Assembly (NCBI RefSeq): GCF_014138285.1
Contig: NZ_JACGXN010000003.1
Span: 1 to 64,000, forward strand
Direction of reading: 5' to 3'
Source: Phyllobacterium myrsinacearum
Lineage (GTDB): Bacteria; Pseudomonadota; Alphaproteobacteria; Rhizobiales; Rhizobiaceae
DNA: 64,000 bases
Shown here: positions 44,656 to 53,441 of the stretch, piece after piece
Position numbering within the stretch: position 1 is the stretch's first letter
Layout of the letters: each line of letters opens with the position of its first letter
Made by a program: the position numbers and the translations under genes
The notes under the pieces: generated by a model
What the model was told of the DNA's origin: nothing
Seen by the model: the letters and a program-made list of their open reading frames with translations, nothing else
The model's database searches: none

Positions 44656-45708
44656 TCAAAAACCATCCACCTCTATGACCGCTTCAGCAAAAGCAGTTGG
44701 TGCTTCCTGAGGCAGATTGTGTCCGATGCCGCCCTTGATCAGCCGATGCGCATATTTGCCGGTGAACTTCTTGGCGTAGGCGGCGCTGTCCGGATGGGGC
44801 GCGCCATTGGCGTCACCCTCCAATGTGATTGTCGGGACGCTGATGAGCGGTGCCTCAGCAAGGCGCTTTTCGAGATCGTCATACTGCTTTTCTCCTTCGG
44901 CCAATCCTATGCGCCAGCGATAGTTATGGATGACCACACTGACGTGATCCGGATTATCGAAAGCTGCCGCACTGCGATCGAAAGTGGCCTCGTCAAAATT
45001 CCACTTTGGTGACGCAATCTGCCAGATGAGCTTGTTGAAATCGTGCCGGTACATTTCGTAACCGGCCTGGCCGCGCTCCGTCGCAAAATAAAACTGATAC
45101 CACCAGGCAAGCTCGGCCTTGGGTGGCAGAGGTGTTCTGTTGGCTTCACGGCTGCCGATGAGATAGCCGCTCACAGAAACCATGGCCTTGCACCGTTCGG
45201 GCCACAACGCTGCTAGAATATTCACCGTCCGTGCTCCCCAGTCAAAGCCGGCCATGACTGCCTTTTCTATCTTGAGCGCGTCCATCAATGCGATGATGTC
45301 GACGGCCACAACTGCCTGCTGACCATTGCGCGGCGTGTTGTCCGATAGAAAGCGCGTTGTGCCATAGCCACGCAGATAAGGAACGATCACACGGTAACCC
45401 GCTGACGCAAGCAAAGGGGCGACATCGACAAAACTGTAGATGTCGTAAGGCCAGCCATGAAGACAAATGACGACAGGACCATCGGCGGGTCCCGCCTCCG
45501 CATAGCCCATGTTGAGAACACCAGCGTTGATCTGTTTGAGCGGACCAAACGAGCTGTGTGTCCCTGGTTTGATCGCAGGTAACCGACCTGGCTTGGGCTT
45601 GTCAGACTGCGCCTCTGCAAGGCCGATCATTCCAAGCTGGGCAAAGGCGATTGCTGCAGCAGCAGTTCCGAACAAGCGGCGGCGACCACGATTGATTGCT
45701 TCTGTCAT
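44656..45708 (-). CDS. Exported alpha/beta hydrolase, epoxide hydrolase/dehalogenase type
   Basis: A 350-residue alpha/beta-hydrolase. The N-terminus NRGRRRLFGTAAAAIAFAQLGMIGLAEAQ is a twin-arginine-like signal (RRRLFG), so the enzyme probably works in the periplasm. The oxyanion motif is HGWP (84-87), the nucleophile is D156 in AGFDWGART, and H330 (IGHNLPQEAP) completes the triad. An Asp nucleophile in an xDWGA elbow is typical of epoxide hydrolases and haloalkane or fluoroacetate dehalogenases, not of esterases. The substrate is unknown. CCGGAGGA precedes the ATG. Confidence 0.8.
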   Translation of the reverse strand: MTEAINRGRRRLFGTAAAAIAFAQLGMIGLAEAQSDKPKPGRLPAIKPGTHSSFGPLKQINAGVLNMGYAEAGPADGPVVICLHGWPYDIYSFVDVAPLLASAGYRVIVPYLRGYGTTRFLSDNTPRNGQQAVVAVDIIALMDALKIEKAVMAGFDWGARTVNILAALWPERCKAMVSVSGYLIGSREANRTPLPPKAELAWWYQFYFATERGQAGYEMYRHDFNKLIWQIASPKWNFDEATFDRSAAAFDNPDHVSVVIHNYRWRIGLAEGEKQYDDLEKRLAEAPLISVPTITLEGDANGAPHPDSAAYAKKFTGKYAHRLIKGGIGHNLPQEAPTAFAEAVIEVDGF

Positions 45709-45894
45709 TGTCTTTTTCCTCCGGGATTTACACGCCCTGCGTCACGGCTGTCCGGCCCATGACATTCTCATTTGAGAGCGACAGACGGGGCATCTCTTTG
45801 CAATGTTGCATCATCGTCACTCTCTCACAATTAGATATCTTAATAATAGTTACTTTAATATCTTTATCGCGAGCGTAAGGCATTTACAAGCGAT

Positions 45895-45913
45895 GATAAT
45901 GATTTTCATCATA
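45895..45913. promoter_or_regulatory. Fur-box-like element between the hydrolase and GGDEF genes
   Basis: In the 380-base AT-rich divergent region (45709-46088) the 19 bases starting GATAATGATTTTCATCATA match 15 of 19 positions of the E. coli Fur consensus. The surrounding sequence extends the ATGAT/ATCAT symmetry. In Rhizobiales the Fur-family protein is often the manganese regulator Mur, so metal control by Fur or Mur is a possibility only. Confidence 0.4.
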
Positions 45914-46088
45914 ATCATCGTCACGCCAGACGAAGTGAGGAAAATTGCTCACCGCGCGCAGACAGCCATTAAGCAGCGACATAAGATGCAGACAAAATTG
46001 TGCCATGCATGATCGCCACACTTTATTGTCACCAACGTGCTAGGCTTATTCTTGCAGTGATTCAGACGACGAGATTCTCGAGGATCAT

Positions 46089-47174
46089 ATGGACGACAGC
46101 ATGTTGCTGACAGGTATCATTCGTACTCTTGGTCTTACGGCACTTGTCATTCTCAGCTATTCAATCGTCATCCGCACCTTCTCAAAAGGCTGGAAGAAGG
46201 GGGCTGCCGTTGGCACATTGTTTGCGTTGGGCGGGATCCTGTCGATGAACGATCCCGTGGTTATCGCACCGGGTGTCTTTTTTGATGGCCGAACAGCATT
46301 GCTTGCCATTGCCTATCCTTATGGTGGCCTTGTCGGAACAGTTGTGGCGGTACTATTAATGGCCGGATACCGAATTTGGCTTGGCGGAGCGGGCCTGGTT
46401 CCGGGATTGATTTCTATTATAACAGTGAGTGCAATCGGGTTTGCCATTACACTCATTCCGGTCAGAAGACTTCCCATTGGCATTACGCGGTCAACCTTGA
46501 CGGGTCTGCTCGCCTCGCTGTCTCTCGTCTGGATCATTCTTCTACCCCACGACATCGTTGCTACGATAATCGGATTTCCGCTTTTCGCGGTCACGATCGC
46601 CAATGTCATGAATGTCGTTGTCGTCACGGATTTCCTTGAGCGGGAAAAATCCCGTCTACGGATCATGAGAGCGCTTGAACATGAAGCATGGGTCGATCCC
46701 CTCACCAAACTCCACAACCGGCGTGCCTTTGATCAGGCAGCCCTTCGAGCCATGAACGACAACAAATCGAAATCAACACATTGCTCTCTGGTTATGATCG
46801 ACATAGATCATTTCAAAGCTATCAACGATCGATGGGGACATTCCATGGGTGACGTGGTGTTGGCCGATGTTGCGTCAATTATTCGAAAGAATGTTCGCAT
46901 CACAGATGTCGTTGTCCGCTACGGCGGAGAGGAGATCGTACTGCTTTTGCTCAATACCCCGCAAACCGTCGCGAACGAACTCGCAGAGCGCGTTCGCAGT
47001 GAGATAGAGCACACAGATTTTTCCACCGACGTTGAAAACGTCAATGTTACGGTCAGTGCGGGTGTTGCCAGTCTTGACGAGCGGTATACCAGCATGGAAG
47101 CATTGCTCAAAGCCGCCGACAAAGCGTTGTACCGTGCGAAAACCAGCGGGCGCAATCGGGTTGAAGTTGCCTGA
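46089..47174 (+). CDS. Membrane diguanylate cyclase with 5TM (LytS-like) sensor and GGEEI active site
   Basis: A 361-residue GGDEF protein that should make cyclic di-GMP. The N-terminal half (about residues 5-185) is a 5TMR-LYT type membrane domain (GGILSMNDPVVIAPGVFFDGRTALLAIAYPYGGLVGTVVAVLLMAGYR). The cyclase domain has DPLTKLHNRRAF and MIDIDHFKAINDRWGH. The active loop reads YGGEEI: GGEE is intact but the fifth position is Ile instead of Phe. An inhibitory I-site RITD stands five residues before it, so product feedback is likely. It starts after GAGGATCAT. It is separated from the DmpA-like gene by 154 bases and probably is not part of that operon. Confidence 0.9.
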   Translation: MDDSMLLTGIIRTLGLTALVILSYSIVIRTFSKGWKKGAAVGTLFALGGILSMNDPVVIAPGVFFDGRTALLAIAYPYGGLVGTVVAVLLMAGYRIWLGGAGLVPGLISIITVSAIGFAITLIPVRRLPIGITRSTLTGLLASLSLVWIILLPHDIVATIIGFPLFAVTIANVMNVVVVTDFLEREKSRLRIMRALEHEAWVDPLTKLHNRRAFDQAALRAMNDNKSKSTHCSLVMIDIDHFKAINDRWGHSMGDVVLADVASIIRKNVRITDVVVRYGGEEIVLLLLNTPQTVANELAERVRSEIEHTDFSTDVENVNVTVSAGVASLDERYTSMEALLKAADKALYRAKTSGRNRVEVA

Positions 47175-47328
47175 CACTCCTGATCGGGGAGGCTCCGTCT
47201 TGCTTCAGCCGGTGCCGTCATACTGGGTCCATGGCAGACGTGTTGCGCATTCAGCATAGAACTATTCCACATTTGCTATGCCATCCCACATGGAAGAGCG
47301 GTATGAGAACGCCATAAGGGAGCAAGGC

Positions 47329-48399
47329 ATGGCACAGGCCGACGCAAGCACAAAACGGATCAGATCTCGGGATATCGGTATTGCGCCCGGTCAATACAGA
47401 ACGGGTTCGCTCAATGCCATAACGGATGTGGCAGGCGTCCTCGTCGGGCACGTTACCATTATTGAAGGCGAGACAATCCGGACAGGAGCCACGGCGATCC
47501 TCCCGCACGGCGGCAATCTGTTTCAAGACAAGGTGCCCGCAGCAATTGCTGTCCTGAATGGCTATGGGAAATTTGTGGGCTCCACCCAGATTGAGGAACT
47601 GGGTGAAATTGAAACACCAATCGTTCTGACCAATACATTGGCAACTGGCCGGGCCATAGAAGCGATCAATCGCTGGACTTTATCGCAACCGGACAATGAT
47701 CGTGTGGTTTCCATTAATCCCGTTGTCGGCGAAACGAACGATAGTCGCCTCAATAATATCAGGAGCGGGCGGCCCACGATTGACGAGATAGGTCAGGCGC
47801 TTGGCAAGGCCCAAGGCGGTCCTGTCATAGAAGGCAGCATTGGCGCAGGCGCGGGAACAGTAGCCTTTGGTCTCAAAGGCGGCATCGGGACAAGCTCCAG
47901 ATCCATCCAGATTGGCGGCAAGGACTATATGGTTGGCATTCTCGTCCAATCCAATTACGGCGGACATCTGCGCATTGATGGCCAAGCCTATGTCACGGTG
48001 GCAAGCCAAGACCGTGATGGATCAATCGTGATCGTTGTGGCAACCGACGCACCTCTATCGAGTCGCAATCTGAAGCGACTCGCCGTGCGCACTTTTGGTG
48101 GGCTTGCCAGAACAGGCGCAGCGCTCAGCAACGGTTCTGGCGATTATGCCGTAGCGTTCTCCACAGCGATGGGTGTTCGCCGGACGAAAGAGCAGCGTCA
48201 GAGGGTGACGGCAATTCCAGATTTGCCGAACGAACTCATATCGCCACTGTTCGAGGCAGCAATCGAAGCGACGGAAGAAAGCATCATCAACTCATTGTGC
48301 GCGGCTGAAACCACCGAAGGTTTCAATGCTGCTACGATGAGCGCGAACAAAATTGAGGCAATCTCGCTTGATGCCCTGAAGCGCCTCGCACGTCTATGA
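47329..48399 (+). CDS. dmpA: P1-family (S58) aminopeptidase, DmpA-like L-aminopeptidase/D-amidase
   Basis: A 356-residue self-processing N-terminal-nucleophile peptidase resembling DmpA of Ochrobactrum anthropi (375 residues), which cleaves N-terminal D-Ala from amides as well as L-residues from peptides. Seen are GSLNAITDVAGVLVGHVTI, TPIVLTNTLATGRAIEAI and NPVVGETND. The predicted autocleavage site is Gly-Ser in DRDGSIVIVVATDAPL, with the nucleophile Ser codon at 48022-48024. The Ser-x-Asp pair in SNGSGDYAVAFST (Glu in DmpA) completes the site. The ATG at 47329 has AGGGAG at a good distance; 47278 is a longer alternative. It is followed by the D-amino-acid transaminase gene after 39 bases. 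Confidence 0.88.
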   Translation: MAQADASTKRIRSRDIGIAPGQYRTGSLNAITDVAGVLVGHVTIIEGETIRTGATAILPHGGNLFQDKVPAAIAVLNGYGKFVGSTQIEELGEIETPIVLTNTLATGRAIEAINRWTLSQPDNDRVVSINPVVGETNDSRLNNIRSGRPTIDEIGQALGKAQGGPVIEGSIGAGAGTVAFGLKGGIGTSSRSIQIGGKDYMVGILVQSNYGGHLRIDGQAYVTVASQDRDGSIVIVVATDAPLSSRNLKRLAVRTFGGLARTGAALSNGSGDYAVAFSTAMGVRRTKEQRQRVTAIPDLPNELISPLFEAAIEATEESIINSLCAAETTEGFNAATMSANKIEAISLDALKRLARL

Positions 48400-48438
48400 G
48401 CGTTCATTCAAAAATCAAATTCATCCCAAGGAGTTTCT

Positions 48439-49308
48439 ATGAAACACATGGCCGATAGTCGCATCGCTTACGTGAACGGCGCATTTGTCCCTGTTGCAGA
48501 GGCTCGCGTTTCCATTTTCGATCGCGGCTTCCTCTTCGGGGACGCAATCTATGAAGTGACCGCCGTTCTCGACGGAAAGTTGATTGACAGCGCCCTTCAT
48601 ACTGCCCGTCTGCAACGTTCAACGAACGAGATAGGCATCCGGATGTCAGTCTCGCCTGATCAAATCGGGGAAATTCAAAAAGCGCTCGTCGAACGGAATG
48701 CGTTGGTCGAGGGACTGATCTATTTGCAGATGACGCGCGGTGTTGAGGAACGTGATTTTCTGTTCTCCGACGACCTCGACCCTACCCTCGTCATGTTCAC
48801 CCAGTCCAAGAAGCTCATCGATTCTCCCGCCTTGAAAGCCGGTCTGGCCGTGAAATCTGTCGAAGACATGCGCTGGGCACGCAGAGATATAAAGAGCACA
48901 TGCCTGTTGCCGCAGATTCTGGCCAAACGCATCGCCAAAGATGCCGGCTGCCAGGAGGCGTGGATGATCGAAGATGGCGTGGTGACCGAAGGGGCATCGT
49001 CAACGGCCTATATCGTGATGGCGGATGGGTCAATTGTAACGCGAGCAAACAGCAACAAGACATTACCAGGTTGCACACGTCTGGCTCTGTTGCAGCTTGC
49101 ACAGGAAACCGGTGTCTGCGTTGAGGAGCGCCCCTTCAGCCTTGAGGAAGCGCTTGGTGCCACCGAAGCAGGCATGACCAGTGCATCCAATTTTGTGCTG
49201 CCGGTCACGATGATAGATGGGCAGCCTGTCGGCAATGGTACGCCTGGCCCGGTTATGCAGCGGTTGCGTGAATTGTACATCGAACATGCACGCAAGACTG
49301 CAATCTGA
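48439..49308 (+). CDS. dat: D-amino-acid (D-alanine) aminotransferase
   Basis: A 289-residue fold-type IV PLP enzyme that converts D-amino acids with 2-oxoglutarate to oxo acids and D-glutamate. The Schiff-base lysine is K152 in RRDIKSTCLLPQ and the ring-nitrogen Glu is E184 in VTEGASS, spaced exactly as K145/E177 in the Bacillus enzyme. Of its carboxylate trap Tyr31/Arg98/His100, the first two are kept (Y38, R105) but His is replaced by F107. This argues for D-AAT over branched-chain or ADC lyase activity, with a changed substrate grip. AAGGAG precedes the ATG. Follows dmpA, likely co-transcribed. Confidence 0.87.
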   Translation: MKHMADSRIAYVNGAFVPVAEARVSIFDRGFLFGDAIYEVTAVLDGKLIDSALHTARLQRSTNEIGIRMSVSPDQIGEIQKALVERNALVEGLIYLQMTRGVEERDFLFSDDLDPTLVMFTQSKKLIDSPALKAGLAVKSVEDMRWARRDIKSTCLLPQILAKRIAKDAGCQEAWMIEDGVVTEGASSTAYIVMADGSIVTRANSNKTLPGCTRLALLQLAQETGVCVEERPFSLEEALGATEAGMTSASNFVLPVTMIDGQPVGNGTPGPVMQRLRELYIEHARKTAI

Positions 49309-49338
49309 ACAGCGAACAAACAGAATGGATCGAAGACG

Positions 49339-50247
49339 TCAGTGCGACGATGACATTTCTGCGATGGATTGCCATACACGCCGAACGATGGGCCGACGGT
49401 TCTGCCTTGACCGGTAGAGCCTGATATCGACGCTGATATCCCAGCTTGGATCGGCGGCGCGCACCAGTGCGCCTTCGGCCAGATCGCCCCGCATCAGGCT
49501 TTCCGGCGCCCAGGTAACGCCCCACCCTGCAAGGGCCATGCCCTTCAGTCCAACGGCCATACTGCCCTCATGGACAAGCGTGTACTCCGGTTGTCGCCTG
49601 GCGAAGAGATCGGCCAATAGCTGGCCGAAGAATGAAGCTTTTTCGTAGCTGATATAGGCAACTGGTCTGCCCTCTTGGCCCAGGGCGTGCAGAGGCTCGC
49701 CCTGGGCATCGGGAATACACACCGGAATGATATTCTCTGTACCGATCAACTGATATTCAAATTCCAGGGGGTCAAGCAACAATGGAACCGAGACATGGGC
49801 ATAGGTCAAAAGAAAGTCGCACGCGCCATCCACAAGGGAATTGGCGTTCTGCTCCATACTGCCGGAATCCGGGCGTAATCTTGAGAGTACGGGGCCCGTT
49901 TTGGCGTTCAGGGCCTTCAACCATTCGGGGAAAAGCGTAAAGGACAGGGTGTGCAGCGCGGTGAAAGTGATCGTATGGGCATCGATACCTTCCTCCACCT
50001 TGAATTTGCGTCGGGCCTGCTGCAGCGTTTTCAGCGCGTCCTGTGCGACAGGTACAAATTTGTCTCCGGCATCGGTCAGACGCGACGGATACGTCGCCCG
50101 GTCTATGAGAGTTGTCCCGAGCCAGGCCTCCAACTGCTTGATGCGCCGGCTGAAGGCGGACTGCGTGACATGCCTCTCATCGGCAGCTTTCGAAAAATTC
50201 AGCGTGTTCGCCAGCGCGAGAAAATCTTCGAGCCACTTGATTTCCAA
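49339..50247 (-). CDS. LysR-family regulator of the D-peptide operon
   Basis: A 302-residue LysR protein with the winged helix IKWLEDFLALANTLNFSKAADERHVTQSAFSRRIKQLEAWLGTTLIDRATYPSRLTDAG. The start is TTG at 50247, with AGGAA about eight bases upstream; no suitable ATG exists nearby. It is the last gene on the strand of the peptide ABC/D-aminopeptidase operon, 91 bases after it, and converges with dat. It is the natural candidate to regulate the cluster, perhaps sensing a D-amino acid or peptide. Confidence 0.87.
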   Translation of the reverse strand: MEIKWLEDFLALANTLNFSKAADERHVTQSAFSRRIKQLEAWLGTTLIDRATYPSRLTDAGDKFVPVAQDALKTLQQARRKFKVEEGIDAHTITFTALHTLSFTLFPEWLKALNAKTGPVLSRLRPDSGSMEQNANSLVDGACDFLLTYAHVSVPLLLDPLEFEYQLIGTENIIPVCIPDAQGEPLHALGQEGRPVAYISYEKASFFGQLLADLFARRQPEYTLVHEGSMAVGLKGMALAGWGVTWAPESLMRGDLAEGALVRAADPSWDISVDIRLYRSRQNRRPIVRRVWQSIAEMSSSH

Positions 50248-50338
50248 TGGGACGGTTCCTGCTTAATAACAAAAAGGCGCCCGCGGTCATCAGGCACCTT
50301 CCCGTAATACGGAAAGCGAAGCGGATTTCAAATCAAAA

Positions 50339-51853
50339 TCAACGCGCCAGCGTATATTCCATCATTCGGCTGCGACTGAGAACCAGCTCGACTTTTCCAT
50401 CAGCAAGACGATGAAGGCAGATACGTTTTCGCCAGGGTCCATCGTTGAGCGTAAACAGGAAGCGGTCGTTGCCAAGTGCGGTCAATGGCAATGATCGGCG
50501 GGCGGGTCCAATACCCCACATCACCACTCCATCGCTGATGTCGAACCGGGCCCCGTATTGAGCGGCGACCCAATGACCATTGAGAGCAGCTGAAACAGCT
50601 TCCGGTTTCACTGGCAAGAAGCGGTGCTTTACATAACCTGCCTCGCCTTCGAGCTCTGTGCCAGTCCAACGAAGCCGCATTGGCGAGGAAGCGGATCGCG
50701 ACGAAAACCACCCGTCGCCATCGTCATAAAGCGTATCTTCTGCGTCGAGATAGGTGGCAACACCGCCCGCCACTTCAATCCAGTATGGGCCGGTTTCTGT
50801 CACATAGAGGCCATCGGGAATCCCGCAGTTTGTCTGCGGCAATGGCAGGCCCATGAGTGCGCCCATCGCTGCGAGGGCAATCTTGTATCCGTTGGTGTCA
50901 TCGCGATTGGAGACGGCGACAAATCCAGTCCCTGCTTCCGGATCAAGAAGAAAATAGGATTTGTAACCTGGGTGCGACCCACCGTGGCCAACGAAACGGT
51001 GCCCCGCCAATTCTGACCATCGCAATCCAAGGCCATAACCGGAAGGGCGGCCATCACTCATGAAACGGGTGCCCGAGAGGGCCGCGAGCAACCCCGTATG
51101 GCAATCTTTGCCGGCAAGCAAATGCTGCAGCCATACTGTCAGGCTGCGGGCAGAGCCTGCGAGACTACCCGCGGCGGAAATATGCAAACCGGCGGCACTC
51201 AACTGCCAGTTTTCTCCATCCTTGAAGTAGCCCGGTGCCAGTCCTTGGACCGGATCAATCCAAACCTCTGGAGCTTTCAGGAAAATGCCAAGCGGATCTG
51301 CGATCTCATTCTGAACAAAGGTGTCGAATGTCAGCCCCTTGCGCTCGAGCGCCGCCTCAACGAGCCGGTAGCCGGTGTTGGAATATGAAACATCTGTGCC
51401 CGCATCGAAATTCAATCGCGTCAACGTATACAGAAAATCCAGAAGCGGCTGCTTCTGCGTTTCTGTGTAAACGGACAACCCCAGAAGGGTCAGACATTCG
51501 CGTACATCCGGCAGACCGCCGCTCATATCCAGAGCTCGGCCAACTGTCACATCCGCGAGAGGCGGCTGCAGCTCCCCAAGATGATCACCGAGACGATCAT
51601 CCAGTCCGATCAGCCCGGAGTTTTGGAATACCATCGCTGCGAAAACATGCTTCGTCACCGAGGCGAAGCGCACCACACTGTCAGCCGAAAATGCCGTGCG
51701 TGTCGCAAGGCTCTCCAACCCTCCAGCGTGCGCAAAGCGAATACCCTGAGTATCAAAACCCATGATTGCCCCGCCCGGCTCGTTGGCAGGCCATTGGCTT
51801 GCAAAGTTCCCGGCGCAGGTGGAAGCAGCCATCCAGTTCAGATTAATGGACAT
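50339..51853 (-). CDS. dap: D-stereospecific aminopeptidase (S12, DAP type)
   Basis: A 504-residue penicillin-recognising serine hydrolase of family S12. The order and spacing of active-site motifs (S65-V-T-K68, Y157-S-N159, H290-G-G) correspond closely to those of D-aminopeptidase DAP of Ochrobactrum anthropi (S62, K65, Y153, N155, H287; 520 residues). The C-terminal 170 residues form the two beta-barrel-like domains of that enzyme (from about GIPDGLYVTETGPYWIEV). DAP releases N-terminal D-residues from peptides and amides. No signal peptide is seen, so it should act in the cytoplasm on imported peptides. The ATG at 51853 has GGAGG upstream and starts 12 bases after the ABC ATPase gene. Confidence 0.87.
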   Translation of the reverse strand: MSINLNWMAASTCAGNFASQWPANEPGGAIMGFDTQGIRFAHAGGLESLATRTAFSADSVVRFASVTKHVFAAMVFQNSGLIGLDDRLGDHLGELQPPLADVTVGRALDMSGGLPDVRECLTLLGLSVYTETQKQPLLDFLYTLTRLNFDAGTDVSYSNTGYRLVEAALERKGLTFDTFVQNEIADPLGIFLKAPEVWIDPVQGLAPGYFKDGENWQLSAAGLHISAAGSLAGSARSLTVWLQHLLAGKDCHTGLLAALSGTRFMSDGRPSGYGLGLRWSELAGHRFVGHGGSHPGYKSYFLLDPEAGTGFVAVSNRDDTNGYKIALAAMGALMGLPLPQTNCGIPDGLYVTETGPYWIEVAGGVATYLDAEDTLYDDGDGWFSSRSASSPMRLRWTGTELEGEAGYVKHRFLPVKPEAVSAALNGHWVAAQYGARFDISDGVVMWGIGPARRSLPLTALGNDRFLFTLNDGPWRKRICLHRLADGKVELVLSRSRMMEYTLAR

Positions 51854-51865
51854 TCTGCCCTCCAC

Positions 51866-52606
51866 TTAGGCCGGTTCTTCAAGATTGATGCTCAACGTGC
51901 GAAGATCAGCGGTATGCGCATGTTTCGTGCGCCCGGCGCGAAGATCATCCGTGCTCAACTGCTCGACCATTTCTCCGTTCAGCATAACACCAAGTTGCGG
52001 GCACAGATGGGCTATGACCGCCAGATTATGGCTGACCAGAACATAGGTCAAATTCCTCGCCTGCCTCAGGTCAGCCAGCAGATTGAGAATTTCTGCCTGT
52101 ACCGAAACGTCAAGTGCACTGGTTGGTTCATCCAGCAGCAATATCTGCGGTTCGGCGATCAATGCACGGGCAATTGCAACGCGCTGGCGCTGTCCACCAG
52201 ACAGCTGATGCGGATAACGAAAACGAACTGTCTGTGGCAAAGCCACATCTGACAGCGCCTGCTTTATGCGCTTTTCGATATCCGGGAGTGTGTGCACCAG
52301 CAGGAGTTCACTGAGAATCCGATCAACAGTCTGACGTGGGTGCAGCGAGCCGAAAGGATCCTGAAACACCATCTGTACCTGGCGAAAAAATACCGGAGGA
52401 CGTTTCAGCGGCGCACTGTTTCCATCAAATGCAATGCGCCCGCTCCAGTCTTCATTGAGGCCGGCCATTGCGCGCAGGACAGTGGATTTTCCCGATCCGC
52501 TCTCGCCGACAATGCCGAAGCTGCCACCCCTGGGAACATCAAAGGAAACGCCCCGGACGACTTCATGCGTACCGAATGAGATTCTGAGTTGATCGACCTT
52601 GATCAT
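51866..52606 (-). CDS. Peptide ABC transporter ATPase (DppF type)
   Basis: A 246-residue ATPase with Walker [26 protein letters not shown] (oligopeptide-family Q-loop), signature [15 protein letters not shown] and Walker [12 protein letters not shown]. It starts at the ATG 52606 that overlaps the stop of the partner ATPase (ATGA). The usual C-terminal HPYTR-type tail is short. Second ATPase of the heterodimer that drives this importer. Confidence 0.92.
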   Translation of the reverse strand: MIKVDQLRISFGTHEVVRGVSFDVPRGGSFGIVGESGSGKSTVLRAMAGLNEDWSGRIAFDGNSAPLKRPPVFFRQVQMVFQDPFGSLHPRQTVDRILSELLLVHTLPDIEKRIKQALSDVALPQTVRFRYPHQLSGGQRQRVAIARALIAEPQILLLDEPTSALDVSVQAEILNLLADLRQARNLTYVLVSHNLAVIAHLCPQLGVMLNGEMVEQLSTDDLRAGRTKHAHTADLRTLSINLEEPA

Positions 52607-53433
52607 GGATTGAGCCACGCTGCATCGCGATTGAGAACGGGAAGTCTTTCCTTGGGGTGCATCAGGGAAGGCATGCAATTCAACAAGCCCTTTGTATAGG
52701 GATGCTGTGCCTTCACAAGCTCGGAAGCCTTCAGTTCTTCCACGACCCTGCCTGAATACATGACAGCCACCCTGTCACAAAAATGCGAGACGAGGGGAAG
52801 ATCATGGCTGATCAGGATGAGACCCATTCCCCGGCGCGACACCAGATCATCAATGAGACGAAGAATCTCCGCCTGCACGGTCGCATCAAGTGCACTGGTT
52901 GGTTCATCGGCAATCAACAACTCCGGATCAGGCGCCAGCATCATGGCAATCATGACGCGTTGGCCCATCCCGCCGGAAATCTCGTTCGGGTACGCAGCCG
53001 CCACCTTACGCGGGTTGCGGATCATGACCTGATCCAGCAACTCAATGGCAGCTTCTGCTGCCTCTTTCCTGCTGCCCTTCTTGTGCGTGCGCCACGATTC
53101 TGCAATCTGGCTGCCAACCGTTTTCACAGGATTGAGCGAATACTTGGGATCCTGAAGAATAAAGCCGGCGCGTTTTCCACGGATCTGCCGCATGCCCCGT
53201 TCTGAAGCCCCGAGAATATCAATACCGTCGAATGAAAGCGTATCTGCTTCAATTTTTGCATTGTTCGGCAACAGCTTCATCAAGGCGCGGGCCGTCAAGG
53301 ATTTGCCTGATCCGCTTTCACCCACGATACCGAGTTTTTCAGTACCAAGCTGCATGGAAACACCACGCACTGCTTCGAACCGACTTGTTCGCGTTTCAAA
53401 GGCAATACGAAGGTTCTTGATATCGACCAGCAT
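52603..53433 (-). CDS. Peptide ABC transporter ATPase (DppD type)
   Basis: A 276-residue ATPase with Walker [21 protein letters not shown]-loop FILQDPKYSLNPVKTVGSQ, Walker [21 protein letters not shown] and the tail QHPYTKGLLNCMPSL with the family's HPYT motif. The signature reads ISGGMGQRVMIAMML (Met-Gly in place of the more usual Gln-Arg-Gln). Coupled to the DppF-type gene by a 4-base overlap; it starts 8 bases after the permease stop. Confidence 0.93.
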   Translation of the reverse strand: MLVDIKNLRIAFETRTSRFEAVRGVSMQLGTEKLGIVGESGSGKSLTARALMKLLPNNAKIEADTLSFDGIDILGASERGMRQIRGKRAGFILQDPKYSLNPVKTVGSQIAESWRTHKKGSRKEAAEAAIELLDQVMIRNPRKVAAAYPNEISGGMGQRVMIAMMLAPDPELLIADEPTSALDATVQAEILRLIDDLVSRRGMGLILISHDLPLVSHFCDRVAVMYSGRVVEELKASELVKAQHPYTKGLLNCMPSLMHPKERLPVLNRDAAWLNP

Positions 53434-53441
53434 CGTATTTC

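Noticed and set aside
45803-46012. Short plus-strand frame in the AT-rich region before the GGDEF gene
   Set aside because: Random-looking residues (Met/Ile/His-rich) in a promoter region with no ribosome site.
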